Shown: in pieces, positions 25,350 to 33,794 of the stretch
How the letters are laid out: the number at the start of each line of letters is the position of its first letter
How positions within the stretch are numbered: the first letter of the stretch is position 1
Assembly (NCBI GenBank): GCA_030531085.1
Contig: JAUNOM010000003.1
Span: forward strand, 82,790-146,789
Direction of reading: 5' to 3'
Source: Prevotellaceae bacterium
GTDB lineage: Bacteria > Bacteroidota > Bacteroidia > Bacteroidales > Bacteroidaceae
DNA: 64,000 nucleotides
Program-made: the position numbers and the translations under genes
Notes under the pieces: generated by a model
Database searches by the model: none
Told to the model about the DNA's origin: nothing
What the model saw: the letters and a program-made list of their open reading frames with translations, nothing else

Positions 25350-26756
25350 ATGAAGAAAAGTATCAATAGACGTGACTTCCTTAAGATGATAGGAGGCGGT
25401 GCGGTGGCGTCATCGGCACTGCTTACAGCCTGTAAGGGAAAGAATGAGAGTGCCGCCAGTGGCTCATCGCAGGAGCCGCAGGTAGGGAAAATGGCCTATA
25501 GGGTGAACGAAGCCACTAAGGACAGGGTCTCCTTACTGGGCTATGGCATGATGCGCCTGCCCGTAACAGGTGGCGGTACGGCTCGTGAGAACCCCGATTC
25601 ACCGATAGATCAGGACATGGTTAACCGACAGGTGGACTATGCCATGGAGCATGGAGTGAACTATTTCGACACGTCACCGGCATATTGTCAGGGACTGTCA
25701 GAGCGCTCTACGGGCATAGCCCTTAGCAGACATCCGCGCAACAGCTACTATATTGCCACCAAATTGTCTAACTTTGCCCCCGAGACATGGCCGGCAAAGG
25801 CGTCGAAAGAGATGTTTGAGAACTCGCTGAAAGAGTTGCAGACGGACTATGTAGACTATCTGTTGCTTCACGCAATTGGCATGGGTCAGGATGGAATGAA
25901 GGACTTCTACGGCCGCTATATGGACAATGGCATCCTCGACTGGCTTGTTGAACAGAAGGAGAAAGGGCGCATACGCAACCTTGGCTTCTCGTATCACGGG
26001 GACGTGAAAGTGTTTGATCTGGCGCTGAAATGGCATGATGAGGGACGTTATCACTGGGACTTCGTGCAGATAGAACTGAACTATCTGGACTGGAACTATG
26101 CGGACGAGATAAACGAACGCAATACAGATGCAAGGTATCTGTATGCGGAACTGGAGAAACGCGGTATTCCTGCCGTCATAATGGAGCCGCTCTTAGGCGG
26201 CCGTCTGGCCAATGTGCCGGACTATGTGGTAGCGAAGATGAAGGAGCGTGAGCCGGAAAAGAGCGTCGCCTCATGGGCTTTCCGCTTTGCCGGCACACCG
26301 TCCGGAGTGCTGACAGTGCTTAGTGGCATGAGCTATATGGAGCATCTGAAGGATAATCTGTGCACGTATGCGCCGTTCAAACCACTGACAAAGGAAGAGG
26401 ACGAATTCCTTATGGAGGTGGCTACGGACATTTACAACCTGAAGACCATACCGTGTAATGAGTGCAACTACTGTATGCCGTGTCCTTATGGAATAAACAT
26501 ACCGGCCATATTCTCACATTATAACAAGTGTATCAATGAGGGAAATATGCCTAATCACGGCAGCGGACATCCCGATTACCGGCGTGCACGCAGGGCATAC
26601 CTTGTGGGATATGACCGCAGTGTGCCACGTCTGCGCCAGGCAGACCACTGCATTGGCTGCCAGCAGTGTGTGGAGCACTGTCCGCAGCGCATCGCCATTC
26701 CGGAGGAGTTGCAGCGCATTGACACGTTCACAGAACAGCTAAAGCAGAACTTATGA
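25350..26756 (+). CDS. Tat-targeted lipoprotein aldo/keto reductase with 4Fe-4S tail
   Basis: 468 aa. The N-terminus NRRDFLKMIGGGAVASSALLTAC combines a twin-arginine motif with a lipobox (LLTAC). The body is an aldo/keto reductase: YFDTSPAYCQGLSER, YIATKL and LGFSYHGD. The C-terminus adds two Fe-S motifs, CNECNYCMPCPYG and CIGCQQCVEHCP. It likely folds in the cytoplasm with its cofactors and is exported by Tat. The polyferredoxin upstream (12 bp gap) is the obvious electron partner. It overlaps the DUF1893 gene by 4 bp. Its substrate is unknown. Confidence 0.92.
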   Translation: MKKSINRRDFLKMIGGGAVASSALLTACKGKNESAASGSSQEPQVGKMAYRVNEATKDRVSLLGYGMMRLPVTGGGTARENPDSPIDQDMVNRQVDYAMEHGVNYFDTSPAYCQGLSERSTGIALSRHPRNSYYIATKLSNFAPETWPAKASKEMFENSLKELQTDYVDYLLLHAIGMGQDGMKDFYGRYMDNGILDWLVEQKEKGRIRNLGFSYHGDVKVFDLALKWHDEGRYHWDFVQIELNYLDWNYADEINERNTDARYLYAELEKRGIPAVIMEPLLGGRLANVPDYVVAKMKEREPEKSVASWAFRFAGTPSGVLTVLSGMSYMEHLKDNLCTYAPFKPLTKEEDEFLMEVATDIYNLKTIPCNECNYCMPCPYGINIPAIFSHYNKCINEGNMPNHGSGHPDYRRARRAYLVGYDRSVPRLRQADHCIGCQQCVEHCPQRIAIPEELQRIDTFTEQLKQNL

Positions 26757-27157
26757 CGAGTGAGCTTGTGAGAATCTTGACCGATGGCGGCCATACCCTG
26801 GTAGTGTCCGGCACTTCATTGAGAACCTTTGACGGTCGGGGAGTGCGTGACCTGTACCGCCTTCTCACCACAGAGCCGGAGGTATTGGACGGTGCTGCCG
26901 TAGCGGACAAGGTGGTTGGCAAGGCCGCCGCGGCACTGATGATACTCGGAGGTGTGCGGGAACTGTATGCCTGTGTGTTGAGTGAGCAGGCGCAGACACT
27001 GCTGTCCGCATCGTCAATACGTGTGGATTACGGCCGGACTGTTCCGCATATCATCAACCGTGACAATACTGGATGGTGTCCGTTGGAACGCCTTTGCCGT
27101 GACTGTGACACCGCCGGGGAGTGCAAAAAGCAGATAGACGAATTCTTTAATCAATAA
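26753..27157 (+). CDS. DUF1893 family protein
   Basis: 134 aa. N-terminal GHTLVVSGTSLRTFDGRGVRD and DKVVGKAAAALMILGGVRELYA match DUF1893, a family related to small cytidine-deaminase-fold proteins and often found near redox genes. A C-terminal cysteine group (GWCPLERLCRDCDTAGECKK) may bind metal. Function unknown. The start overlaps the reductase stop by 4 bp; 6 bp to the next gene. Confidence 0.82.
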   Translation: MTSELVRILTDGGHTLVVSGTSLRTFDGRGVRDLYRLLTTEPEVLDGAAVADKVVGKAAAALMILGGVRELYACVLSEQAQTLLSASSIRVDYGRTVPHIINRDNTGWCPLERLCRDCDTAGECKKQIDEFFNQ

Positions 27158-27163
27158 AATGTT

Positions 27164-27667
27164 ATGACAACAGTAAACCTATACTCTTATAATTGCCGCG
27201 AGGTCAGGGCGTATATGGCCGCCTTCCTGTTCGCGGTGGGTAACATTATCCTGCCACAGTTGTTTCACCTGATGCCGCAGGGTGGTATGATATGGCTGCC
27301 GATATACTTCTTCACCCTTATCGGCGCATACAAGTACGGCTGGCAGGTGGGACTGATGACGGCTCTGGCGTCCCCATTGCTGAACTCATTCCTGTTCTCA
27401 ATGCCTGCTCCCGAGGTGCTTCCCGCCATCATTACCAAGTCTGTACTGCTGGCGTTAGGTGCCGGTTATGCCGCGCATAGGTTCCGTAAGGTCAGCGTTC
27501 TGCTGCTGTTGGCCGTGGTATTGTTCTATCAGACGGCCGGAACATTGGCGGAATGGCTTTACACTGGCAGCCTGTCCGCAGCGCTACAGGACTTCCGCAT
27601 CGGCGTTCCCGGTATGCTTATGCAGGTTACTGGAGGTTATATATTCGTTAAACACATATTAAACTGA
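27164..27667 (+). CDS. Membrane protein, ECF-transporter S-component-like
   Basis: 167 aa, about five hydrophobic segments ([55 protein letters not shown]). Size and helix pattern resemble substrate-binding S components of energy-coupling factor transporters, and [15 protein letters not shown] is typical. No EcfA/EcfT gene is nearby. It sits in the Tat operon between DUF1893 and tatA, so it may import a cofactor precursor for the redox proteins; that is inference. Confidence 0.65.
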   Translation: MTTVNLYSYNCREVRAYMAAFLFAVGNIILPQLFHLMPQGGMIWLPIYFFTLIGAYKYGWQVGLMTALASPLLNSFLFSMPAPEVLPAIITKSVLLALGAGYAAHRFRKVSVLLLLAVVLFYQTAGTLAEWLYTGSLSAALQDFRIGVPGMLMQVTGGYIFVKHILN

Positions 27668-27674
27668 TAGCATT

Positions 27675-27848
27675 ATGTTTGGATTAGGAACACAGGAAAT
27701 ACTTTTCATCGCGCTCATAGTACTTCTTTTCTTTGGCGGCAAGCGCATTCCCGAACTGATGAAGGGACTTGGCAAGGGTGTGCGCTCGTTCAAGGATGGC
27801 ATGAATGGCAAGGAGGACGAGGAGAAAAAGGACGATGAGCACAAGTGA
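27675..27848 (+). CDS. tatA: Twin-arginine translocase subunit TatA
   Basis: 57 aa. Pore-forming Tat subunit. [20 protein letters not shown] is the short membrane helix, then [20 protein letters not shown] the hinge and amphipathic helix, and a charged tail [11 protein letters not shown]. It begins 7 bp after the S-component-like gene and overlaps tatC by 14 bp. No separate tatB is seen, as in minimal TatAC systems. Confidence 0.95.
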   Translation: MFGLGTQEILFIALIVLLFFGGKRIPELMKGLGKGVRSFKDGMNGKEDEEKKDDEHK

Positions 27849-28629
27849 GCCTGCCACTTTCTGGGAGCATCTTGACGTTCTGCGGGGCTGCCTTATCAAG
27901 GTGGTCGCCGCGGTAATGGTGTGTGCCGTTGTGGCGTTCTTCTTCAAGGACGCTCTGTTTGAGGTGATACTCGCGCCCAAGGATAGTGATTTCATAGCCT
28001 ACAGACTGTTCAGTACGGTGGGACAATGGCTTACTGGCACGGGCGTTGATGACTTTTCCGTCAGTCTTGTCAATACAGGGCTGGCCAACCAGTTCGCCAT
28101 ACACGTCAAGACTTCATTGTGTGTAGGTATGATAGCGGCCTCCCCGTATGTGGTCTATGTCCTTCTGGGCTTCATTGCGCCTGCACTCTATGCCAGTGAG
28201 CGCAGCGTTGTCTATGGAATAGTGGGCAGTGGATACCTTATGTTCTTCGTTGGCATGGCGGTAAACTACCTGCTTATCTTTCCGCTTACATTCCGTTTCC
28301 TTGGAACATATCAGGTCAGTGGGGATGTAATGAACATGATAACGCTTGATTCCTATATGGACACTCTGCTGATGATGAGCCTTATGCTTGGCGTTCTCTT
28401 TGAGTTGCCAGTGGCCTGCTGGCTTCTTGGACGCATGGGGATGCTCTCCTCCTCCTTCATGCGGCATTACCGCCGCCACGCTATCGTTGCCATACTGATG
28501 GCGTCGGCCGTCATCACCCCGACATCCGATGTGTTCACCCTGCTGCTTGTGTCCATGCCGATATGGGCTTTGTATGAGGTCAGCATACTGCTTGTGCCCC
28601 GCAGCACTGCAACGGCACAGGAAAGCTGA
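27835..28629 (+). CDS. tatC: Twin-arginine translocase subunit TatC
   Basis: 264 aa from the ATG at 27835 ([20 protein letters not shown]). Signal-peptide receptor of the Tat pathway with six membrane helices. [15 protein letters not shown] is the conserved N-terminal motif; [21 protein letters not shown]-like and [19 protein letters not shown] segments match the family. It lies within tatA's end, so the two are coupled. Its likely clients are the two proteins encoded upstream. Confidence 0.95.
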   Translation: MSTSEPATFWEHLDVLRGCLIKVVAAVMVCAVVAFFFKDALFEVILAPKDSDFIAYRLFSTVGQWLTGTGVDDFSVSLVNTGLANQFAIHVKTSLCVGMIAASPYVVYVLLGFIAPALYASERSVVYGIVGSGYLMFFVGMAVNYLLIFPLTFRFLGTYQVSGDVMNMITLDSYMDTLLMMSLMLGVLFELPVACWLLGRMGMLSSSFMRHYRRHAIVAILMASAVITPTSDVFTLLLVSMPIWALYEVSILLVPRSTATAQES

Positions 28630-28667
28630 TGCGTACTGGCACATCACACATTATTATATATATAAGG

Positions 28668-28706
28668 AAGGCGCCGCAACAGAATATGTTTCTGTTGCGG
28701 CGCCTT
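28668..28706. terminator. Bidirectional terminator tatC / tig
   Basis: A 17-bp stem: AAGGCGCCGCAACAGAA (28668-28684) with its complement at 28690-28706, 5-nt loop, flanked by T-rich and A-rich sides. It lies between convergent tatC and tig. Confidence 0.88.
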
Positions 28707-28733
28707 TATATTTGGCCCGGCCTTTGTTAAGCC

Positions 28734-30080
28734 TTATGCCTCAAGCTTAGAGAAATCCTCGAATGAAATTTCCTTTGTCTCAAGAGTGACAACATCCTTA
28801 AGTGCCACCATGAGCTTGCGGTCAGCAGCCTGATTGACAAACTGGTCCACCTGCTCTGGCTTCTTCAGCATCTCGTTGACATAGTTCTCGATGTACTCCT
28901 CCGGTATGTTTGTCATGCCATACTGTGCAAACTGTAGGCTAACCATATCCTGTGCCACGCTCTTCACGTCGTTATCGTCTATCTTCACCTCGCACTGCTC
29001 CAGCAGTTTGTTCTTGGCCAGATGCCATGTCAGCTCCTTTATGCTTGCCTCGTAGTTCTTGTCCACATTCTCCTTGTCCTTTGTGTTGGCCAGCATGATG
29101 CGCTTCATGATGTCGTCGGCATACTTTACCTCGCCGAGTTTATTCTCCACGTACTTGCGCACATCGGCAATGAAGCGGTAGTCGGCGCTCATGTTGAGCT
29201 GTTCCTGCAGTCCCTCGGCCACCTTTGCACGGAATGCGGCCTCATCAGCCACTGTTCCCTCGCCGAATACCTGGTCAAAGAGCTCCTGGTTTATCTCATG
29301 CTTCTTGTAACGGGTTATCTCTGTAACCTGATATGAGAAGTCTGCCTCCACGTTCTCGGCCTCCTCTTTAGTTATCTTCAGCAGTGTTGAAATCTCAACA
29401 GGGCTTTCCGGATACGCCTTCTTTGGGTTAAAGGTGATGATGTCGCCCACCTTCGCGCCGTTGAATATGGCCTTCTGCTCGTCAACCTTCATGTATGCAG
29501 GCATCATTACGGCGTCAGAGACGGTGATACCACCCTCCTTTGTGCTGCCGTCAGCGTTCAACTCGCGCAGGTCACCCTTCAGCATATCGTTGTCCTCGTA
29601 AGCCTCTACTTTCTCGTATGAGCCTCCGCGGCTTGCGTATGCGTCGATCTGCTGGTCTATCATCTTGTCCTCAGCCTTGATATTGTAATATACGATGCTG
29701 TCATCCTTGCCCAGCTTCACGTCCATTTCCGGTGCTATGGCGATGTCAAACTTCAGGGTGTAAGGTGCAGGCGCGTCCAGATCCACGGGCTCCTCGCCGA
29801 GGTGTGGCATAGGATCGCCAAGCATATTAATCTTATTCTCCTTGATGTACTCGTACAGTTTCTCGCCCACGAGCTTGTTAATAGTGTCCACCTTCACCTG
29901 TGCACCTGCCTGACGCTTGATGAGTGACAATGGTGCCTGGCCAGGACGGAAGCCCGGTATGTTTGCCTTCTTGCGATACTCGTTGAGGGTCTTGCGCACG
30001 TTATCCTGGTAATCTGCCTCCTCTACGGTGATAGTCAACAGTCCGCTAACCTTCTCTGGGTTTTCAAATGTAATGTTCAT
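28734..30080 (-). CDS. tig: Trigger factor (ribosome-associated chaperone / peptidyl-prolyl isomerase)
   Basis: 448 aa. Holds nascent chains at the ribosome exit tunnel. The ribosome-binding signature is seen in KKANIPGFRPGQAPLSLIKR near residue 40; the middle is the FKBP-like region (GDLRELNADGSTKEGGITV to VGDIITFNPKKAYP) and the C-terminal arm domain follows. Length fits Bacteroidota forms. It has its own promoter (30154-30185). Confidence 0.94.
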   Translation of the reverse strand: MNITFENPEKVSGLLTITVEEADYQDNVRKTLNEYRKKANIPGFRPGQAPLSLIKRQAGAQVKVDTINKLVGEKLYEYIKENKINMLGDPMPHLGEEPVDLDAPAPYTLKFDIAIAPEMDVKLGKDDSIVYYNIKAEDKMIDQQIDAYASRGGSYEKVEAYEDNDMLKGDLRELNADGSTKEGGITVSDAVMMPAYMKVDEQKAIFNGAKVGDIITFNPKKAYPESPVEISTLLKITKEEAENVEADFSYQVTEITRYKKHEINQELFDQVFGEGTVADEAAFRAKVAEGLQEQLNMSADYRFIADVRKYVENKLGEVKYADDIMKRIMLANTKDKENVDKNYEASIKELTWHLAKNKLLEQCEVKIDDNDVKSVAQDMVSLQFAQYGMTNIPEEYIENYVNEMLKKPEQVDQFVNQAADRKLMVALKDVVTLETKEISFEDFSKLEA

Positions 30081-30153
30081 TTCTTCTTTTTATAATATTA
30101 TAATATACCTTATTTATATATATGTCATTGGCCTCATGGCCCTTTTTAGTGTG

Positions 30154-30185
30154 CAAAGTTAGCAATATTATCTAAAATATGCAAA
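30154..30185 (-). promoter_or_regulatory. Promoter of tig
   Basis: On the minus strand: TTTG (complement of 30182-30185), 20 bp, TAACTTTG (complement of 30154-30161). Exact pattern; leader of about 70 nt to the tig ATG. Confidence 0.8.
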
Positions 30186-30274
30186 CAGTTAAATGTTTTT
30201 AACATCGCCTTCGGCCTTTCTGCGCTATTCTTTACGCATTTTATTAATATCTAATGATTTTTATGATGCAATAG

Positions 30275-30306
30275 TTTGGCAGTGTCAAAGATTTATCTTA
30301 ACTTTG
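30275..30306 (+). promoter_or_regulatory. Promoter of the OmpA-type gene
   Basis: TTTG at 30275-30278, 20 bp, TAACTTTG at 30299-30306. Leader about 75 nt. The remaining 30081-30385 divergent gap shows nothing else. Confidence 0.82.
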
Positions 30307-30385
30307 CACCAAAGTATGTGAAGCGGTTTTCTGAGTGCCGCCGTCACCTTTTACACGACAACATAACCCAAAACAATAAACAATT

Positions 30386-31222
30386 ATGAAGAAAGTACTA
30401 TTATTCGCTGCCGTGGTAGCCATGACACTTGCCAACAGCAGCTGTGCGTTAAAGAAAGATTTGGATAACTGTAAGAATGAGAACGCGGAGCTGAACTCAC
30501 AGTATCAGGGCGTGCGTGAGCAGCTTGCCGCAGCCAATGCGCGCATCACCAGCCTTATGGACCAGCTTGCGTCATGCAAGGGTAACAATGATGCGCTGCA
30601 GAAGAGTCTGGAGCAGAGCCTTAACAATGCCAATACAGGCAATGTGAACATTGCAAAGCTGGTGGATCAGATAGACGCGTCAAACCAGTACATACGCCAT
30701 CTCGTGGAGGTGAAGACAAAGAGCGACTCTCTTAACCTGGTGCTTACAAACAACCTCACACGCTCTCTCTCCAAGGAGGACCTGAAGGATGTTGACGTAC
30801 AGGTGCAGAAGGGCGTGGTTTACATCTCACTCTCTGACAATATGCTCTATAAGAGCGGCTCATACGAGATCAGTGACGCGGCAGGTGCCACACTTGCCAA
30901 GATTGCCAAGATCATAAAGGACTACAAGGACTATGACGTGCTCATTGAGGGTAACACAGATAATGTGCCTATCAACAAGCAGAACATCCGTAATAACTGG
31001 GATCTCTCATGTCTGCGCGCATCAAGTGTTGTACAGGCTCTGCAGAATAAGTATGGTGTAGACCCTAAACGCCTTACCGCAGGCGGCCGTGGCGAGTACA
31101 ATCCAATAGCTGATAACGTCTCTGCTGCAGGCAAGATGAAGAACCGTCGCACACAGATCATCATTACTCCTAAGCTGGATGAGTTCATGGAACTTATCGG
31201 TAAGGCTCCAGAGGAGAAGTAA
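30386..31222 (+). CDS. OmpA-family lipoprotein with coiled coil
   Basis: 278 aa. A lipoprotein-like signal (MKKVLLFAAVVAMTLANSSC) is followed by a predicted coiled coil (residues 25-110, ELNSQYQGVREQLAAANARI) and a C-terminal OmpA peptidoglycan-binding domain: VLIEGNTDNVPI, NWDLSCLRASSVVQAL, RLTAGGRGEYNPIADN, KNRRTQIIITP. It likely tethers the outer membrane to the cell wall. Strong promoter and terminator suggest a well-expressed single gene. Confidence 0.92.
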   Translation: MKKVLLFAAVVAMTLANSSCALKKDLDNCKNENAELNSQYQGVREQLAAANARITSLMDQLASCKGNNDALQKSLEQSLNNANTGNVNIAKLVDQIDASNQYIRHLVEVKTKSDSLNLVLTNNLTRSLSKEDLKDVDVQVQKGVVYISLSDNMLYKSGSYEISDAAGATLAKIAKIIKDYKDYDVLIEGNTDNVPINKQNIRNNWDLSCLRASSVVQALQNKYGVDPKRLTAGGRGEYNPIADNVSAAGKMKNRRTQIIITPKLDEFMELIGKAPEEK

Positions 31223-31247
31223 GTCACCCTGTTGACATAATGACAAT

Positions 31248-31293
31248 AAGCCGCTATATGGATGCCGCATCACTGCGGGCCATATAGCGGCTT
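31248..31293 (+). terminator. Terminator after the OmpA-type gene
   Basis: A 14-bp stem (AAGCCGCTATATGG at 31248-31261 with complement at 31280-31293) and a T-run TTTT. It ends the gene 25 bp after its stop. Confidence 0.85.
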
Positions 31294-31962
31294 TTCCGTT
31301 CCGTATGGTGTTGGAGTGGGGGAGCATGTGCCCACTTTTGGGATGACTTCCCAAAAGATGCGCTTTTTGACCGTTTTACACAGTGTGACACAAATATCCC
31401 ATTTTGACAAAACGTTACTTTTTCGCCCATTTTTGTGACGTTTTGCTTTTTCAGAACTTTCGGTTTCACTTTGCATTCTGGAGAGAAAATTCTCGTTTTT
31501 CACTCCTTTAAATGGCACTTTTTATGCGCTTGTGTGCAATATGATAGAGATTACAGTGCAAAAGCTATCATATTACACTGCTATTTGTATCTTATTGCAG
31601 TGTGAAAGCTATCAGATTGTGGCGCATTTTGGGTCTTTTTTGTATGCTTTTGCATGGTTTTTAAAACGCTGTTTTTGTTAAACGCAAGATTGTCAGACGG
31701 TTAAGCAAAACGCGGAGAATGCGCTGTACGCGCCCACAGGAAAATAATTTTGAAACGATGACATTCTCAGCGAGTTGGAAAAATCAAAGTGTCAGAAATA
31801 AAGGCGATTTTCTGACACTTTGTAAATTTTGACAAGAGGTTTTGTTATTATAAATATATGGCCGTTTTTTTCTAAATTTATGCTTAGATTAGTGTCATAT
31901 AGTATTCTTGCATTGATATTAATCAATAATTAGATTTACATATAAAAAAAATAAATGATTTG
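31294..31962. repeat. Gene-free stretch with interspersed palindromic repeat copy B
   Basis: No supported gene. GATAGAGATTACA lies at 31543-31555. Around it AATATGATAG (31538-31547) pairs with CTATCATATT (31565-31574), and ACACTGC (31575-31581) with GCAGTGT (31597-31603). GCTATCA words match copies A and C. A separate 14-bp hairpin, CAAAGTGTCAGAAA (31785-31798) with 31809-31822, lies further on. Open frames at 31254-31518 on the minus strand look like random reading through T-rich DNA. Confidence 0.75.
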
Positions 31963-31994
31963 TTTGCGTGCACAATGAAAACTTTGTATCTTTG
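31963..31994 (+). promoter_or_regulatory. Promoter of the small RNA candidate
   Basis: TTTG at 31963-31966, 20 bp, TATCTTTG at 31987-31994. Exact pattern with no downstream ORF before a terminator at 32231. Confidence 0.8.
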
Positions 31995-31998
31995 CATT

Positions 31999-32267
31999 GT
32001 CAAAAGGGAATAAGTCGGAAATTAAAGACGAAGCTTTTTTAAGGTAAAAGGATTGAATTCGGATAATGTTTCCTGAAACAAGTTACAAGATTGTTTAGGT
32101 TAGTAGATATATAAGATTTAGGTTTTAGTTATTAGGTAAATAAGACTTGTTTAACTTTTGGGTAATGTAATGAACGACCGTGAGGTTAATTCTTACTGAA
32201 TGACGAAAAATAGTTAAACATACAATTTGGACACCGTCGCTCGTGATGAGTAACGGTGTTTTTTTTA
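31999..32267 (+). ncRNA. Candidate small RNA of about 265 nt
   Basis: A consensus promoter (31963-31994) and an intrinsic terminator (stem ACACCGT 32231-32237 with ACGGTGT 32253-32259, then eight T) bound about 265 nt with no convincing reading frame. An internal pairing AAACAAGT (32076-32083) with ACTTGTTT (32145-32152) is visible. I see no RNase P, tmRNA or SRP RNA hallmark. The next gene has its own promoter after the terminator, so this is not simply its leader. It could be a 6S-like or regulatory RNA; the class is not known. Confidence 0.65.
32231..32266 (+). terminator. Terminator of the small RNA candidate
   Basis: A 7-bp G/C-rich stem (32231-32237 with 32253-32259), 15-nt loop, followed directly by eight T. 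Confidence 0.75.
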
Positions 32268-32276
32268 TTAAAAAGA

Positions 32277-32308
32277 CTTGCCTAAGTGAAATAATCGTTG
32301 TACTTTTG
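32277..32308 (+). promoter_or_regulatory. Promoter of the BadF-type kinase gene
   Basis: CTTG at 32277-32280 (one change from TTTG), 20 bp, TACTTTTG at 32301-32308. It places the start at ATG 32349 rather than 32298, which lies within the promoter. Confidence 0.65.
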
Positions 32309-32348
32309 CAGAAGAGTAAGTACAGCAAACATTAAAGACATCACAGAT

Positions 32349-33173
32349 ATGACATTGACAGCCGACAGTGGCAGCACCAAGACAACGTGGCTTTTGGACA
32401 GCGGTATGGACAGGAATGTGTTCCGTACCCAGGGGATAAACCCTTTCCTTCAGACGGAGGATGATATAAGGCGTGTCGTCACGCACGAGTTACTGCGGCA
32501 GGATGGCTTTCCTGCTGCAGGAGCGGTGGATGCGGTGCGCTTCTATGGTGCGGGATGTAACCGGGCCAAGGCACCGCTGTTGCGCCGCATACTGTGTGAT
32601 ATCTTCCCCAATGCGGCTGAGGTGGAGGTGGACAGCGATATGCTTGGCGCCGCCAGGGCCTTGTGCGGCTCGCGCGAGGGCATAGCCTGCATCCTTGGTA
32701 CCGGTGCCAATTCCTGTCTGTATGACGGTCAGCGGATAGTGTCTAACGTGTCTCCCATGGGGTATATACTTGGTGATGAGGGCAGCGGAGCGGTATTGGG
32801 GCGCACCTTTGTCAATATGCTTTACAAGGATGGCCATGAGGACACGCTCCAGGTGTTTGAGAAAGAGACGGGACTGACGCAGGCTGACATCATACAGCGT
32901 GTGTACAGGGAGGCTATGCCAAACAGGTTTCTGGCCTCTCTGGCACCGTTCATAAGGCGTTATGCGGATGACTGGGAGTGGATAGACGAGATGGTGGTGG
33001 ACTGTTTCCGCCTCTTCTTCAGGCGTAACATAAGGCATTATGCGCGTCCGGACCTGCCATGTTCCTTTGTTGGCAGCATAGCTTACCACTTTGAGCGGCA
33101 GTTGCGGCGTGCTGCAAACAGTGAGGGGTTCCTCATCGGTGTATTGATGAAGGAACCCCTCAGTATGGATTAG
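32349..33173 (+). CDS. BadF/BadG/BcrA-type ATPase, N-acetylglucosamine-kinase-like
   Basis: 274 aa. ASKHA-fold phosphotransferase: LTADSGSTKTTWLLDSG is the phosphate-1 motif, ACILGTGANSCLYDG phosphate-2, MGYILGDEGSGAVLGR is typical of GlcNAc kinase relatives, and SFVGSIAYHF is the adenosine region. It probably phosphorylates an amino sugar in recycling of cell-wall or host glycans. Single gene with its own promoter; convergent with the lipoprotein gene downstream. Confidence 0.87.
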   Translation: MTLTADSGSTKTTWLLDSGMDRNVFRTQGINPFLQTEDDIRRVVTHELLRQDGFPAAGAVDAVRFYGAGCNRAKAPLLRRILCDIFPNAAEVEVDSDMLGAARALCGSREGIACILGTGANSCLYDGQRIVSNVSPMGYILGDEGSGAVLGRTFVNMLYKDGHEDTLQVFEKETGLTQADIIQRVYREAMPNRFLASLAPFIRRYADDWEWIDEMVVDCFRLFFRRNIRHYARPDLPCSFVGSIAYHFERQLRRAANSEGFLIGVLMKEPLSMD

Positions 33174-33228
33174 ATGGAAGTCTTGTGGACTTTAGTATGT
33201 GTAAGTGTGGCGGTTGTCAGGATTTCTC

Positions 33229-33783
33229 CTATTCCGTCTCCGCCGTTTCCATTCCCTGCCACTTCTCGGCGCTTGTCGCTCCGTAGTTGTTCAGGTTCAT
33301 TACGGCGTATGTGAACTCCTCGTTGCTGTCGTCGGGAGAGCCGACACTCACTATGAAGCGCAGGTTGTTGCCCTCTGCCTTTTCAAAGTTCATGCCGAGA
33401 AGCACTCCGTGTTCCTTGAACTGTGATGGCAGTACGGGTGCAAAGTTGTCCTTTGTGAATGTCTTTTGGAAGAATACGGTGCCGTCGGAACGGTGCACGG
33501 TGAGGCGTATGCTGTTGTCATGATATGTCCTGCCGTGGTTCTCCACTTTGGGAAGGGAGTCGTTTGGCTGGCGTATGATGTTGAAGGTGTACTCCGCACC
33601 GCCTATCCATTTTGTGGAACCGTTGCGCTCGTCCCCTTCCATCCGTTCCGCCTTCTTGCTCTGAGGCTTCTCCACTATCCGCTCAACTATAATGTCCTCC
33701 TCTGCCTTTTTCTCGCTCTTGCACGATGTCAACGCTGTTGCGGCGAGTAATGTGAGGATTGTTATGTGGCAAAAGTACTTCAC
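33229..33783 (-). CDS. Lipoprotein, DUF4738-like
   Basis: 184 aa. MKYFCHITILTLLAATALTSC is a clear lipoprotein signal with the lipid-bearing cysteine at residue 21. The mature part begins with a charged, disordered stretch (KSEKKAEEDIIVERIVEKPQ) and then a beta-rich domain (GAEYTFNIIRQPNDSLPKVE, IRLTVHRSDGTVFFQKTFT). I recall this as DUF4738 of Prevotella-type genomes; the name is uncertain. Function unknown. It follows the TPR gene by 11 bp on the same strand. Confidence 0.75.
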   Translation of the reverse strand: MKYFCHITILTLLAATALTSCKSEKKAEEDIIVERIVEKPQSKKAERMEGDERNGSTKWIGGAEYTFNIIRQPNDSLPKVENHGRTYHDNSIRLTVHRSDGTVFFQKTFTKDNFAPVLPSQFKEHGVLLGMNFEKAEGNNLRFIVSVGSPDDSNEEFTYAVMNLNNYGATSAEKWQGMETAETE

Positions 33784-33794
33784 GTTAGGTAGGC

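Noticed and set aside
31254-31518. Minus-strand ORFs of 71-110 aa after the OmpA-type gene
   Set aside because: They read through the terminator and T-rich DNA; no plausible start signal.
31999-32267. Riboswitch or leader of the BadF-type kinase
   Set aside because: A terminator with eight T and a separate promoter lie between; an attenuator cannot be fully excluded.
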